Of a stretch of DNA of 8,955 nucleotides, positions 1 through 7,247 are shown in pieces; within the stretch, counting starts at the first letter, position 1; the number at the start of each line of letters is the position of its first letter. Made by a program: the position numbers and the translations under genes. The notes under the pieces were generated by a model, which was not told the DNA's origin, ran no database searches, and saw only the letters and a program-made list of their open reading frames with translations. The DNA comes from Rhodanobacter denitrificans (lineage in GTDB: Bacteria > Pseudomonadota > Gammaproteobacteria > Xanthomonadales > Rhodanobacteraceae), in contig QFPO01000031.1 in the NCBI GenBank assembly GCA_003241385.1, forward strand, positions 1-8,955, in the 5' to 3' direction.

Positions 1-9
1 CGCCCAGGC

Positions 10-98
10 ACGCTGCCCCAACTCGCTGGCGCTCAGACACGGGGCAGCTCTTCGGCCTGGGCGACCTGCGATGCTCGGCTCGCTTTAGGCGCACCAAC
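10..98 (-). repeat. 89-bp conserved intergenic block, left copy (inverted relative to the right copy)
   Basis: Aligning this stretch with the reverse complement of 8867-8955 gives 87 identical bases out of 89. The only differences are at positions 29 and 61 (G here, A in the reverse complement of the other copy). The minus strand is taken as forward because the hexamer tract then precedes the block, as it does on the plus strand at the other end. In that orientation the block starts GTTGGTGCGCCTAAAGCG and ends in GGGGCAGCGT. It contains an 8-bp inverted repeat (GCTGCCCC / GGGGCAGC, positions 13-20 and 42-49). It carries no plausible gene and lies downstream of the Yip1-family gene. A dispersed repeat family is inferred; the two copies are seen directly. 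Confidence 0.9.
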
Positions 99-102
99 GT
101 CA

Positions 103-183
103 AAAGCTGAAAGCGAAAGCAAGTGCGAGAGCCGGAGCCGAAGCGAAGGCAAGAGCTAGAGCGAGAGCTGGAACGAGAGCAGG
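103..183 (-). repeat. Degenerate hexanucleotide tract, left copy
   Basis: Read on the minus strand, this tract is a run of imperfect hexamers in which every second triplet is GCN (for example CTCGCT, CTAGCT, CTTGCC, TTCGCT). One frame would therefore read as alternating X-Ala with X mostly Leu or Phe. It stops 4 bp short of the conserved block at 10-98. The plus strand is purine-rich (GAGAGC/GAAAGC-like). I do not consider it coding: there is no ribosome-binding site, a stop follows at 100-102, and the open frame upstream is only a high-GC shadow. A matching but diverged tract sits at 8782-8862. Confidence 0.8.
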
Positions 184-245
184 AGATGCGGTCGGGTCGG
201 TTGCGGTCGATGCTCGCGGAGGGGTGAACGACCGGGGTTGCTGGC

Positions 246-265
246 GCGTCAGCCGCGCTTGACGC
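246..265 (-). other. Inverted repeat over the stop codon of the Yip1-family gene
   Basis: The 6-bp arms GCGTCA (246-251) and TGACGC (260-265) are perfect complements separated by 8 bp, and the stop codon (249-251) lies in one arm. No T-run follows on the minus strand, so this is not a canonical intrinsic terminator. It may be chance in GC-rich DNA. Positions 187-245 hold nothing else I can name. Confidence 0.3.
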
Positions 266-1511
266 CCTGGTGCTTGAGGGCTTCCAGACCGGCCAGGTCG
301 AGGCTGCCGACCGCGGACTTGAGCTGGTCGATGTTGTCGACCGTGCCGGACACCGCGACCGTGAAGCGGTCGCCGAGGACGATGCTGTATTCGCCGTGGC
401 GCGAGCGGCCGTCCCACTTCTCGCTGATCAGACGGCCGTTGTCGTTCCAGGTCTTCTCGTAGCCGTCGTCGGTCTCGCGCTGGCTCTGCACGTTGGCCAG
501 GCCGGCCAGGCTGAGCAGGCCCTTGGCGCTGCCGACGTCGGTGATCTCCACGTGCAGCGCGCGGCCGCCGTCGCCGGCATAGGTCGCCTTGGCGACCGAC
601 ATCTGCATGCCCATCGCGCCGTTCTGCTTGGCCGAGAAATCGGTGCGCGTCCAGCCGCCGAGCGTGGCGGGCAGGAACGGCTTGAGCGCGTCGGGCTTGA
701 GCGCCTCGACCTGATCGCCGCCGCCGAGCGCGGCGCCGAGCATCTGGCCGACCGCGGTGGCCTGGGCCTCGGCGTTACCCGAGGCCTGTGCCGCTTCCAC
801 CTTCTTGCCGGCGGCCTCGACCTGCTGGCCCCAGGCCTGCAGCCGGCCGAGCGCGTCGTCCTTGCCGGGTGCGACCACACCCGAAGCGCCGAGCTGGCCC
901 TGCATCGCGGCCGCGCTGTAGGCGCCGGCGCCCGAGAAGATCGCCGCGACCCAGCCGACGACGATCGACAGCACGATGCCGAGGATGATCGTCACCGCGG
1001 TGTAACCGCCCGAGCGCTCCTGCGGCACCTTCATCGTGTGCGGCAGGCCGAGGTACAGCAGATAGATGCAGTAGACCAGCGCCGCCAGTGCGGCGAGGAC
1101 CCCGAGCAGCGGGATGATCGCGAGGATGCCGGCGATCCAGCTCGGCGTCCACGAATAGGCGATCACCTTCAGCGCCTGGACCTGCGACTTCTCGCCGCCG
1201 AAGTTCGGCGCCAGCGCGTCGACGATCAGCGACAGCACGTAGATCAGGCCGAGCGAGAGGCCGTAGACCAGCAGCATCTGCACCAGACCGGCGCCGACCG
1301 GAATCTTGACCGTGATGTTGAGGAACGGCACCGTGGTGCCGATCAGGCTGCTCTGGATGAAACCGATCAGCGCCGGGATCGCGGCCAGGATCAGGATGTA
1401 GTTCTTGTACAGGCCGGCGACCGTCTCCGGCTCGGCGGCGATCACCGGCCACTCGGTCTTGGGCGTCAGCAGGATGTTCTTGACGCGATCGATCAGTTTC
1501 GCAAAGTCCAT
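249..1511 (-). CDS. Yip1-family integral membrane protein with C-terminal soluble domain
   Basis: This encodes 420 residues. The N-terminus (RVKNILLTPKTEWPVIAAE, residues 9-27) is typical of bacterial Yip1-domain proteins, and it is followed by about five hydrophobic segments near residues 35-57, 74-98, 113-133, 134-158 and 171-195. An Ala/Gln-rich linker (about 198-265) leads to a soluble region (about 275-412) with no motif I recognise. Bacterial Yip1-domain proteins are inner-membrane proteins of unknown function, so no reaction can be assigned. The start at 1511 is preferred because GAGGGG lies 8 nt upstream and the family N-terminus begins there; the frame stays open to an ATG at 1625, but that ATG overlaps a -10-like box and the extension looks like unselected GC-rich sequence. 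The gene is transcribed alone, divergently from the zinc-finger gene. The membrane and Yip1 calls are firm; the function is unknown. Confidence 0.85.
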   Translation of the reverse strand: MDFAKLIDRVKNILLTPKTEWPVIAAEPETVAGLYKNYILILAAIPALIGFIQSSLIGTTVPFLNITVKIPVGAGLVQMLLVYGLSLGLIYVLSLIVDALAPNFGGEKSQVQALKVIAYSWTPSWIAGILAIIPLLGVLAALAALVYCIYLLYLGLPHTMKVPQERSGGYTAVTIILGIVLSIVVGWVAAIFSGAGAYSAAAMQGQLGASGVVAPGKDDALGRLQAWGQQVEAAGKKVEAAQASGNAEAQATAVGQMLGAALGGGDQVEALKPDALKPFLPATLGGWTRTDFSAKQNGAMGMQMSVAKATYAGDGGRALHVEITDVGSAKGLLSLAGLANVQSQRETDDGYEKTWNDNGRLISEKWDGRSRHGEYSIVLGDRFTVAVSGTVDNIDQLKSAVGSLDLAGLEALKHQGVKRG

Positions 1512-1623
1512 GACCCATTCCCCTCGCAGTGAATGAAGGCGGCTTCGCATCGAAGCTGCCGCAGGTGAGGCAGTCGCAGCCGGTCGCGGCGAGCGTGCGT
1601 CGATCGACCGGCGCGGCGCGGCC

Positions 1624-1629
1624 ATTCTA
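1624..1629 (-). promoter_or_regulatory. Candidate -10 box for the Yip1-family gene
   Basis: TAGAAT reads on the minus strand about 113 nt before the chosen start codon. No good -35 hexamer is visible at 16-18 nt spacing. If it is real, the mRNA has a leader of about 100 nt and the alternative upstream ATG at 1625 is excluded. Confidence 0.35.
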
Positions 1630-1725
1630 GGCCAGTCCGGTCACCGCGGCATGTCGGCCATTCCGCAGCGGGGACCGGTACCGCGTCACGGTCGAAACGT
1701 GAACAAATCGACTGCGGCGCTGCGA

Positions 1726-1731
1726 TAGAAT
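1726..1731 (+). promoter_or_regulatory. Candidate -10 box for the five-gene operon
   Basis: TAGAAT lies 33 nt before the start codon of the zinc-finger gene, which would give a leader of about 25 nt. The -35 region is weak. It is the same hexamer as the divergent candidate at 1624-1629. The rest of 1512-1764 shows no other convincing element. The ribosome-binding site for the first gene is a modest GGAG at 1750-1753. Confidence 0.45.
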
Positions 1732-1764
1732 GCGCGGCCGCTTCACGCCGGAGCCTCCCGCGCC

Positions 1765-1971
1765 ATGCACCGTCCCGATCCCGCCGCATCCGAACGCCAG
1801 CCCGCCAACGCCGCACGCCGCTACGAGGTCACGCGCGCCGAGCTGCCGCTGAGCTGCCCGACGCCGGCGATGGCGCTGTGGAACTCGCATCCGAAGGTCT
1901 ACCTGCCGATCGAGGCGGAAGGCCACGCCAAGTGCCCCTACTGCGGCGCCGAATACGTGCTGACCGGGTAA
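1765..1971 (+). CDS. Zinc-finger protein, CHCC type (NDUFS6-like)
   Basis: This small protein has 68 residues. The C-terminal half carries the CHCC zinc-finger pattern: Cys at about 31, then His at 43 in the NSHPKVYLPI segment, and a CPYCG knuckle (Cys 57 and Cys 60) before the EYVL end. This matches the bacterial relatives of the zinc-binding domain of mitochondrial complex I subunit NDUFS6. The first 20 residues look disordered. In bacteria these proteins are usually annotated only as zinc-finger domain-containing, and their biochemical role is not established. It is the first gene of the operon and ends 7 bp before the glycosyltransferase start. The family call is strong from the motif; a role in glycan assembly would be guilt by association only. 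Confidence 0.88.
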   Translation: MHRPDPAASERQPANAARRYEVTRAELPLSCPTPAMALWNSHPKVYLPIEAEGHAKCPYCGAEYVLTG

Positions 1972-1978
1972 GCGCCGT

Positions 1979-3091
1979 TTGTCCGGCCGTCCGCTCAGCG
2001 TCGTCCAACTGGTACCGGCACTGGAATCGGGCGGCGCCGAGCGCTCGACCCTGGAAATCGCCCGTGCCCTGGTCGCGGCCGGCCACCGTTCGATCGTGAT
2101 CTCGGCCGGCGGCCGCCTGGTTCCGCAGCTGATCGCCGAGGGCAGCGAGCACATCACGCTGCCGATCGGCCGCAAGTCACTGCGCACGCTCGGCCTGATC
2201 GGCCGGCTGCGCCGGCTGTTCAAGGAGCTGCGGCCGGACATCGTGCACGCGCGCTCGCGGCTGCCGGCCTGGCTCGGCTGGCTCGCGCTGCGCTCGCTGC
2301 GGTCGCGGCCGCATTTCGTGACGACGATGCACGGGCTCAATTCGCCGGGCCGCTACAGCCAGATCATGGCGCGGGGCGAGCGCGTGATCTGCGTGTCCAA
2401 CAGCGTGCGCGACTACGCGCTGCACCACTACCCGGGCACCGATCCGGCACGCCTCGTGGTGATCCCGCGCGGCGTCGATCCGGCCGAGTTTCCGTTCGGC
2501 TATCAGCCCGACGATGCCTGGCGCGCGGCATTCTTCGCCGAGTTCCCGCAGTTGGCCGGCGCGCCGCTGCTGACCCTGCCCGGCCGCGGCACGCGGCTCA
2601 AAGGCCATGCCGACGCGATCGGCCTGCTCGCCGACCTCGGCGAGCGCGGCGTCGACGCGCGGCTGCTGCTGCTCGGGGCGCGCGAGGCCGGGCGCGAGGC
2701 CTATCTGGCCGAGCTGGAGGCGCTGGCGCAGTCGCTCGGCGTCGCCGACCGCATCGCGATCACCGCACCGCGCAGCGACGTGCGCGACGTCTTCGCGATC
2801 TCGGCGCTGGTGCTGCAGCTCAGCACACATCCGGAGTCGTTCGGGCGTACCGTCGTCGAGGCGCTCTCGCTGTGCCGGCCAGTGCTCGGCTATGCGCACG
2901 GCGGCGTCGGCGAGCTGCTCGCCGAGCTGTATCCGGCCGGACGCGTCGCGCCGGGCGACCGGGCGCGCCTGGTCGAGCACGCCGCCGAACTGCTGCGGCT
3001 GGCACCGGCAATCCCGCTGCTCGGCAGCCACCGGCTCAGCGACATGCAGGACAAGACGCTCGCGCTGTATCGCGAACTGGCCGGGTCGTGA
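1979..3091 (+). CDS. Family 4 glycosyltransferase (GT-B), probably LPS or surface glycan
   Basis: This encodes 370 residues with the GT-B two-domain plan. The N-terminal Rossmann domain opens with SVVQLVPALESGGAERSTLE, whose GGAE loop is typical of GT4 enzymes, and has TTMHG near residue 115-119. The C-terminal domain has GRGTRLKG (202-209), related to the family's GRxxxxKG donor-binding motif, and the EX7E motif HPESFGRTVVEAL (Glu 286 and Glu 294). It should transfer a sugar from a nucleotide-sugar donor at the cytoplasmic face of the inner membrane; donor and acceptor cannot be read from sequence. The start is TTG at 1979: the frame is closed just upstream (TGA at 1961) and there is no ATG or GTG near the conserved N-terminus. 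Its stop overlaps the start of the O-antigen ligase-like gene, which supports a surface polysaccharide role. Confidence 0.9.
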   Translation: MSGRPLSVVQLVPALESGGAERSTLEIARALVAAGHRSIVISAGGRLVPQLIAEGSEHITLPIGRKSLRTLGLIGRLRRLFKELRPDIVHARSRLPAWLGWLALRSLRSRPHFVTTMHGLNSPGRYSQIMARGERVICVSNSVRDYALHHYPGTDPARLVVIPRGVDPAEFPFGYQPDDAWRAAFFAEFPQLAGAPLLTLPGRGTRLKGHADAIGLLADLGERGVDARLLLLGAREAGREAYLAELEALAQSLGVADRIAITAPRSDVRDVFAISALVLQLSTHPESFGRTVVEALSLCRPVLGYAHGGVGELLAELYPAGRVAPGDRARLVEHAAELLRLAPAIPLLGSHRLSDMQDKTLALYRELAGS

Positions 3092-4359
3092 CCGGCCGAA
3101 GCCTTCTGCGCGCGGATGTCCCGTGGGCCGCGCTGTGCATCGTCGCGGTGCTCGCACTGCTGCCGATCGGCCGCCTGTCGGAGCTGCCGCTGGCGATCGG
3201 CGCCGTCGCCGGTCTGGTACTGCTCGCTCGCGGACGGCTCGGCGAGGTCCGCAGCGGCGTCGTGCTGGCGCTCGTGCTGTTCGCGGCGTACTGGCTGGCC
3301 GCGGTGCTCTCGGCCGTGGCCGCGGTGCGGCCCGACAAGACGCTGTCGACCGTCGCCAGCCTGCTGCGCTTCGCGCCGTTCGCGCTGTTCGCGGTCTACG
3401 CATTGCGCCGTCCGGCCGATCTGGAACGCGCGACGGTCGCGATCGCGGCGATCGTGTCGCTGTGGGTGATCGACGCGTGGGTGCAGATGCTGACCGGCTA
3501 CAGTCTGGCCGGCGCGGCCGAGGCCGAGCGCATCACCGGCATCTTCGGTGCCGACAACGTCAAGTTCGGGCCGGTCCTGGCGACGCTGTCGCCGTTCGTG
3601 CTGATCGTCGCGCGCGAGCGCTACGGCCGCCGCGGCCTGGCCCTCGCCGCGCTGGCCGTGCTGGTGCCGGTGCTGCTGGCCGGCTCGCGCTCGGCCTGGA
3701 TCGCCTATGCGCTGGTCTGCACGGTGCTGGCCTGGCGCGAGACGCGGCGCTGGACGACGTTCGCCGCGCTCGGCACCGCCGTGGCCGCGATCGCGGCGCT
3801 CGCGGTCGCGCTGGCGTGGCAGGTATCGGATCGCTTCGACGCGCGCATCGACCGCAGCCTGCGCGCATTCGAAGGCACCGGCCAGGCGATCGACGAGGCC
3901 TCGGCCGGACGGCTCGCGATCTGGCATGCCGCCGCGTCGATGACCGCCGCGCATCCACTGACCGGCGTCGGCGTGCGCGGCTTTCGCTACGCCTATCCGC
4001 AGTACGCCACGCCCGGCGACCGCTTCGTCGATGCCGGCGGCGACACCGGCGCCTCGCATGCGCACCAGATCGTGCTCGAGGTGCTCAGCGAGACCGGCGT
4101 GATCGGGCTGGCGCTGTGGCTGGCCGGCACCGTCGTCGCGGTCCGTGCCTGGCGGCGTGCCGATGCCGCCGCGCGCGCGCGTGCGCGGCCGGCCGCGCTG
4201 GCGCTGCTGGCCGCGACGTTTCCGCTGAACAGCCATCTGGCGTTCTACTCGGCCTGGTGGAGCCTGCTGTTCTGGTGGCTGCTCGCGCTGTATGCAGCCG
4301 CCGTGACGACGCCCGCTCCGGCCGCCTCCCCTTCCCGCCCGCTCTCCCCACCCCTGTGA
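3088..4359 (+). CDS. O-antigen ligase / Wzy-type polymerase family membrane protein
   Basis: This encodes 423 residues with roughly ten to twelve hydrophobic segments and a large hydrophilic loop (about 246-326) between the membrane blocks, the layout of WaaL/Wzy_C proteins. Family-like motifs are LAGSRSAW (197-204), R275 with W279 followed by HPLTGVGVRGF (289-299), and SHAHQIVLEVLSETGVIGLALW (323-344), with the His residues expected to be functional. WaaL joins undecaprenyl-linked O-antigen to lipid A-core on the periplasmic side; Wzy polymerases and other ligases share the fold, so ligase versus polymerase is not settled. The start is GTG at 3088, overlapping the glycosyltransferase stop as GTGA, which suggests translational coupling. 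The frame is open further upstream but there it only overlaps the glycosyltransferase and has no hydrophobic content. The tail (407-423) is rich in Pro, Ala and Ser. Confidence 0.87.
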   Translation: MTGRSLLRADVPWAALCIVAVLALLPIGRLSELPLAIGAVAGLVLLARGRLGEVRSGVVLALVLFAAYWLAAVLSAVAAVRPDKTLSTVASLLRFAPFALFAVYALRRPADLERATVAIAAIVSLWVIDAWVQMLTGYSLAGAAEAERITGIFGADNVKFGPVLATLSPFVLIVARERYGRRGLALAALAVLVPVLLAGSRSAWIAYALVCTVLAWRETRRWTTFAALGTAVAAIAALAVALAWQVSDRFDARIDRSLRAFEGTGQAIDEASAGRLAIWHAAASMTAAHPLTGVGVRGFRYAYPQYATPGDRFVDAGGDTGASHAHQIVLEVLSETGVIGLALWLAGTVVAVRAWRRADAAARARARPAALALLAATFPLNSHLAFYSAWWSLLFWWLLALYAAAVTTPAPAASPSRPLSPPL

Positions 4360-5252
4360 TGAACACCGTGCCGCGCGATCACCGTTTCCTGCAACTGGAC
4401 GTCTTTCCGGCGAGCCGCGGCGGCGGCAATCCGCTTGGCGTCGTCGTCGACGCCGACGACTGGAGTACCGAACGCATGCAGGCGTTCGCGTACTGGACCG
4501 GTCTGGTCGAGACCACGTTCCTGCTGCGACCGCGCGCGGCAGCGGCCTCGTATCGCGTGCGGATCTTCACGCCGCAGCGCGAGATTCCGTTCGCCGGCCA
4601 TCCGAGCATCGGCAGCGCGCATGCCGCGCTCGACTGCGGCCGGGCCCGGCCGGAGGACGGCGTGCTGCTGCAGGAATGCGAGGCCGGCCTGCTGCCGATC
4701 CGCGTCGAGGGCGACGGCGCGTCGCGCGACCTGCTGGTGCGCGCGCCGGCCGCGCGGATCCTGCGCGAGGGCCGTGATGCCGACGCGCAGCTCGCCGCAC
4801 TGCTCGACGGCCAGACGCTCGGCCCGCTGCCGCCGGCGTTCGTCGAAGGCGGCCGGCGCTGGTGGGTCGCCGAGTTCGCGCACGAGGACGCGCTGCGCGG
4901 CTGGCGTCCCGACCACGCCGCGATCGCCGAGCTGGCGCGGCGCAGCGACAGCCTCGGCTTGTGCGCGTTCGCGCGCAGCGCCGCGCCCGGCCACGATCTG
5001 GTCGTGCGCGCGTTTCCGGCCGGCGTCGGCATCGTCGAGGATCCGGCCTCCGGCGCCGCCAACGGCCTGATCGCCGCCTACATCGCCGCGCGCGAGCCGG
5101 ACGGCGCGCTCGCGCGCGGCTACCGCGTCAGCCAGGGCCGCGAGATCGGCCACGACGCGCGCATCCTCGTACGCATCGACGGCCAGGACGTCTGGGTCGG
5201 CGGCCATACGCAGACCATCGTCGACGGCCGCCTGATCTGGGACGGCCCGTGA
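4359..5252 (+). CDS. PhzF-family protein (phenazine biosynthesis/isomerase-like)
   Basis: This encodes 297 residues, the usual size for the PhzF family, which has the diaminopimelate-epimerase fold made of two similar halves. Conserved pieces are GGGNPLGVVVDA (21-32), ETTFLL with the presumed catalytic Glu 51, RIFTPQREIPFAGHPSIGSAHA (68-89), and the second-half signature EDPASGAANG (227-236). PhzF itself isomerises a dihydro-hydroxyanthranilate in phenazine synthesis. Most family members lie outside phenazine clusters and have unknown substrates; no other phenazine gene is present, so that pathway is not supported here. The start is the ATG at 4359, sharing bases with the ligase stop (TGATG); a GTG one codon earlier is possible. 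No clear Shine-Dalgarno sequence is visible, which is consistent with coupling to the upstream gene. Confidence 0.9.
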   Translation: MNTVPRDHRFLQLDVFPASRGGGNPLGVVVDADDWSTERMQAFAYWTGLVETTFLLRPRAAAASYRVRIFTPQREIPFAGHPSIGSAHAALDCGRARPEDGVLLQECEAGLLPIRVEGDGASRDLLVRAPAARILREGRDADAQLAALLDGQTLGPLPPAFVEGGRRWWVAEFAHEDALRGWRPDHAAIAELARRSDSLGLCAFARSAAPGHDLVVRAFPAGVGIVEDPASGAANGLIAAYIAAREPDGALARGYRVSQGREIGHDARILVRIDGQDVWVGGHTQTIVDGRLIWDGP

Positions 5253-7030
5253 ACACGCTGCGCGCGGTCGTCCGCACCGGGTTGATCGCAGCGAGTCTGC
5301 TGGTCGCCGGCGCCGCAACGGCCGCCGGCGGCGACCTGCGCACGATCGCCGAACGATCGGACTTCGTCCGCACCGGCCGCTACGAGGAGACCGTCGCGCT
5401 CTGCGAAGCCTTCGCGGCGCGCCATCCGCGCAGCGTGCGCTGTGCCGCGTTCGGCCGCACGCCGGAAGGCCGGCCGATGCAGGTGCTGATCGTCTCGCGC
5501 AGCGGCGCGCTCGATGCCGATGCGGCGCAAGCACGGCGGCTGCCGGTGATCCTGATCCAGGGCGGCATCCACGCCGGCGAGATCGACGGCAAGGACGCCG
5601 GCTTCCTCGCGCTGCGCCAGATGCTCGAGGACGGCGCGGCCGGCGACGCGCTCGACCGGCTGGTGCTGCTGTTCGTGCCGGTGTTCAACGTCGACGGACA
5701 CGAGCGCTTCGGCCGCTGGAACCGACCGAACCAGCGCGGCCCCGAGGCGATGGGCTGGCGCACGACCGCGCAGAACCTCAATCTCAACCGCGATTACGCC
5801 AAGGCCGATGCGCCGGAGATGCAGGCGATGCTGCGCCTGATCGGCGACTGGGATCCGATTCTCAGCGTGGACCTGCACGCGACCGACGGTGCGCAGTTCG
5901 AGCACGACGTCTCGATCCAGCTCGAACCGCTGCGCGCCGGCGACGCGGCGCTGCGTACGCTCGGCCGCGACCTGCAGGACGGCGTGATCGAACGCCTGCG
6001 CGAGCAAGGTTCGCTGCCGCTGCCGTTCTACCCGTCGTTCGTCGTCGACGACGATCCGGCCTCGGGCTTCGTCGACAACGTCTCGCCGCCGCGCTTCTCG
6101 CACGGCTATCCGCTGCTGCGCAACCGCTTCGGCATGCTCGTGGAGACCCATTCGTGGAAGCCGTATCCGCAGCGCGTGCGGATCATCCGCAATACGATCG
6201 TCGCGGTCGTCGAGCGCAGCGCACGCGACGGCGCGCGCTGGCGTGCCGCAGCCGCTGCGGCCGACACCGCGGCGGCCGCGCTCGGCGGCTCCGAGGTCGC
6301 GCTCGACTACACGGTCGGCGAGCGCACGCGCACGGTCGCGTTCCGCGGCTATGCCTATACGCGCACGCCCTCGCCGCTGTCCGGCGCGCTGGTCACGCGC
6401 TACGACGAGACCCGCCCGCAGATCTGGCAGCTGCCGCTGCGCGAGGAGGTGCAGCCGCGGATGCAGGTGCTCGCGCCGCGCGGCGGCTACTGGGTGCCGG
6501 CCGCCGAGGCCGCCTGGATGCGCGAGAAGCTGGACCTGCACGGCATCGACTATCGCCTCACGACCGAGCCGCAACGCGAGATCGACGCAGAGGTGTTCGA
6601 CGCGAGCGAGGCGAAGTTCTCGGCGCAGCCGGTCGAGGGCCGGCAGCGGCTCGAGGTCGCCGGCCGCTGGCAGCCGCGCCGCGTCGATCTCGCCGCCGGC
6701 GCGCTGTTCGTGCCGATCGCGCAGGCCAGATCGCGCCTGGTCGTCGCGCTGCTCGAACCGGCGGCGCCCGATTCGTTTCTGGCCTGGGGCTGGTTCAATC
6801 GCGCGTTCGAGCGCAAGGAGTACATGGAGGCCTACGTCGCCGAGGACGTCGGCCGGCAGATGATGCAGGACCCGGCGATCGCCGCGGCGTTCACGCAGCG
6901 CCTCGCCGAGGATCCGGCGTTCGCGCGCGATCCGGCGGCGCGGCTCGAGTTCTTCCATCGCCGCCACGCATCCTGGGACGAGCGCTACCGGCGCTATCCG
7001 GTGCTGCGCAGCGCGACGGTGCCGCGCTGA
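5249..7030 (+). CDS. Secreted M14-family zinc metallocarboxypeptidase
   Basis: This encodes 593 residues starting with GTG at 5249, overlapping the PhzF stop as GTGA. Residues 1-26 form a Sec-type signal peptide (basic VNTLRAVVR, hydrophobic LIAASLLVAGAA, probable cleavage after ATA), with no lipobox Cys. The M14 core shows zinc ligands in GGIHAGEIDGKD (His 108, Glu 111), NLNRDYAK (177-184) in the substrate-binding region, the third ligand in DLHATDG (His 210) and the presumed catalytic Glu 299 in MLVETHSWKPY. Residues from about 345 to 593 form an additional C-terminal region, with PQIWQLPL and a conserved-looking WGWFNRAFERKEYMEAYVAE stretch (513-532), without a name I can give. It should cleave C-terminal residues from peptides in the periplasm or outside the cell; whether the substrate is protein, peptidoglycan peptide or a modified peptide is unknown. 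It is the last gene of the operon. Confidence 0.9.
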   Translation: MNTLRAVVRTGLIAASLLVAGAATAAGGDLRTIAERSDFVRTGRYEETVALCEAFAARHPRSVRCAAFGRTPEGRPMQVLIVSRSGALDADAAQARRLPVILIQGGIHAGEIDGKDAGFLALRQMLEDGAAGDALDRLVLLFVPVFNVDGHERFGRWNRPNQRGPEAMGWRTTAQNLNLNRDYAKADAPEMQAMLRLIGDWDPILSVDLHATDGAQFEHDVSIQLEPLRAGDAALRTLGRDLQDGVIERLREQGSLPLPFYPSFVVDDDPASGFVDNVSPPRFSHGYPLLRNRFGMLVETHSWKPYPQRVRIIRNTIVAVVERSARDGARWRAAAAAADTAAAALGGSEVALDYTVGERTRTVAFRGYAYTRTPSPLSGALVTRYDETRPQIWQLPLREEVQPRMQVLAPRGGYWVPAAEAAWMREKLDLHGIDYRLTTEPQREIDAEVFDASEAKFSAQPVEGRQRLEVAGRWQPRRVDLAAGALFVPIAQARSRLVVALLEPAAPDSFLAWGWFNRAFERKEYMEAYVAEDVGRQMMQDPAIAAAFTQRLAEDPAFARDPAARLEFFHRRHASWDERYRRYPVLRSATVPR

Positions 7031-7247
7031 CGAGCGAACCCTCGCCTCGCGCGCGGCCTGCTGCGGACCGGAACGACGCGCGCCCGCGACGCAGCTGCCG
7101 GCTCGCGCTGCATTCCGCGCGGCACGGCGACGCTGCAAGGACGGCGACGGCGCGCCGGCGAGACCAGTCGCAGCTGGTCACCGGCCGGCTTCCGATCGAC
7201 GCAGGCGACCGAGCCCGGCTGCACGCGGGGCGGCCATGCGGACCGGC
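7031..7247. other. Convergent intergenic region without a recognisable gene
   Basis: These 217 bp separate the ends of the M14 gene (plus) and the HExxH peptidase gene (minus). I see no gene and no canonical terminator with a T-run. Two small perfect inverted repeats occur: GACCAG/CTGGTC at 7162-7179 (6-bp arms, 6-nt loop) and a 7-bp one that enters the minus-strand gene at 7241-7260. Either could help end transcription, but both are also expected by chance in such GC-rich sequence. Confidence 0.5.

Noticed and set aside
10..98. Integron attC site or insertion-sequence terminal repeat
   Set aside because: The GTTGG motifs at the two ends of the block are direct rather than inverted, so it does not fit attC. 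No transposase or target-site duplication is visible within the window, so a composite transposon is not supported.
270..1532. Long plus-strand open frame (420 codons) antisense to the Yip1-family gene
   Set aside because: It is the GC-rich shadow of a gene with clear membrane segments and family motifs. Its product is Arg/Asp/Gln/Leu-rich without domains.
1512..1625. N-terminal extension of the Yip1-family protein to an ATG at 1625
   Set aside because: The extension is Arg/Ala/Ser-rich low-complexity sequence, the ATG overlaps a -10-like box, and a good GAGGGG site precedes the internal ATG at 1511.
2872..3087. N-terminal extension of the O-antigen ligase-like protein inside the glycosyltransferase gene
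   Set aside because: It is Arg-rich shadow sequence. The GTG at 3088 gives the usual N-terminal membrane segment and a GTGA overlap.
4359..5252. A phenazine biosynthesis locus
   Set aside because: Only a PhzF-family gene is present; none of the other phenazine genes are visible and most PhzF relatives act elsewhere.
7162..7179. Intrinsic terminator between the convergent genes
   Set aside because: It has only a 6-bp stem and no T-run on either strand, so it is described as part of the intergenic region instead.
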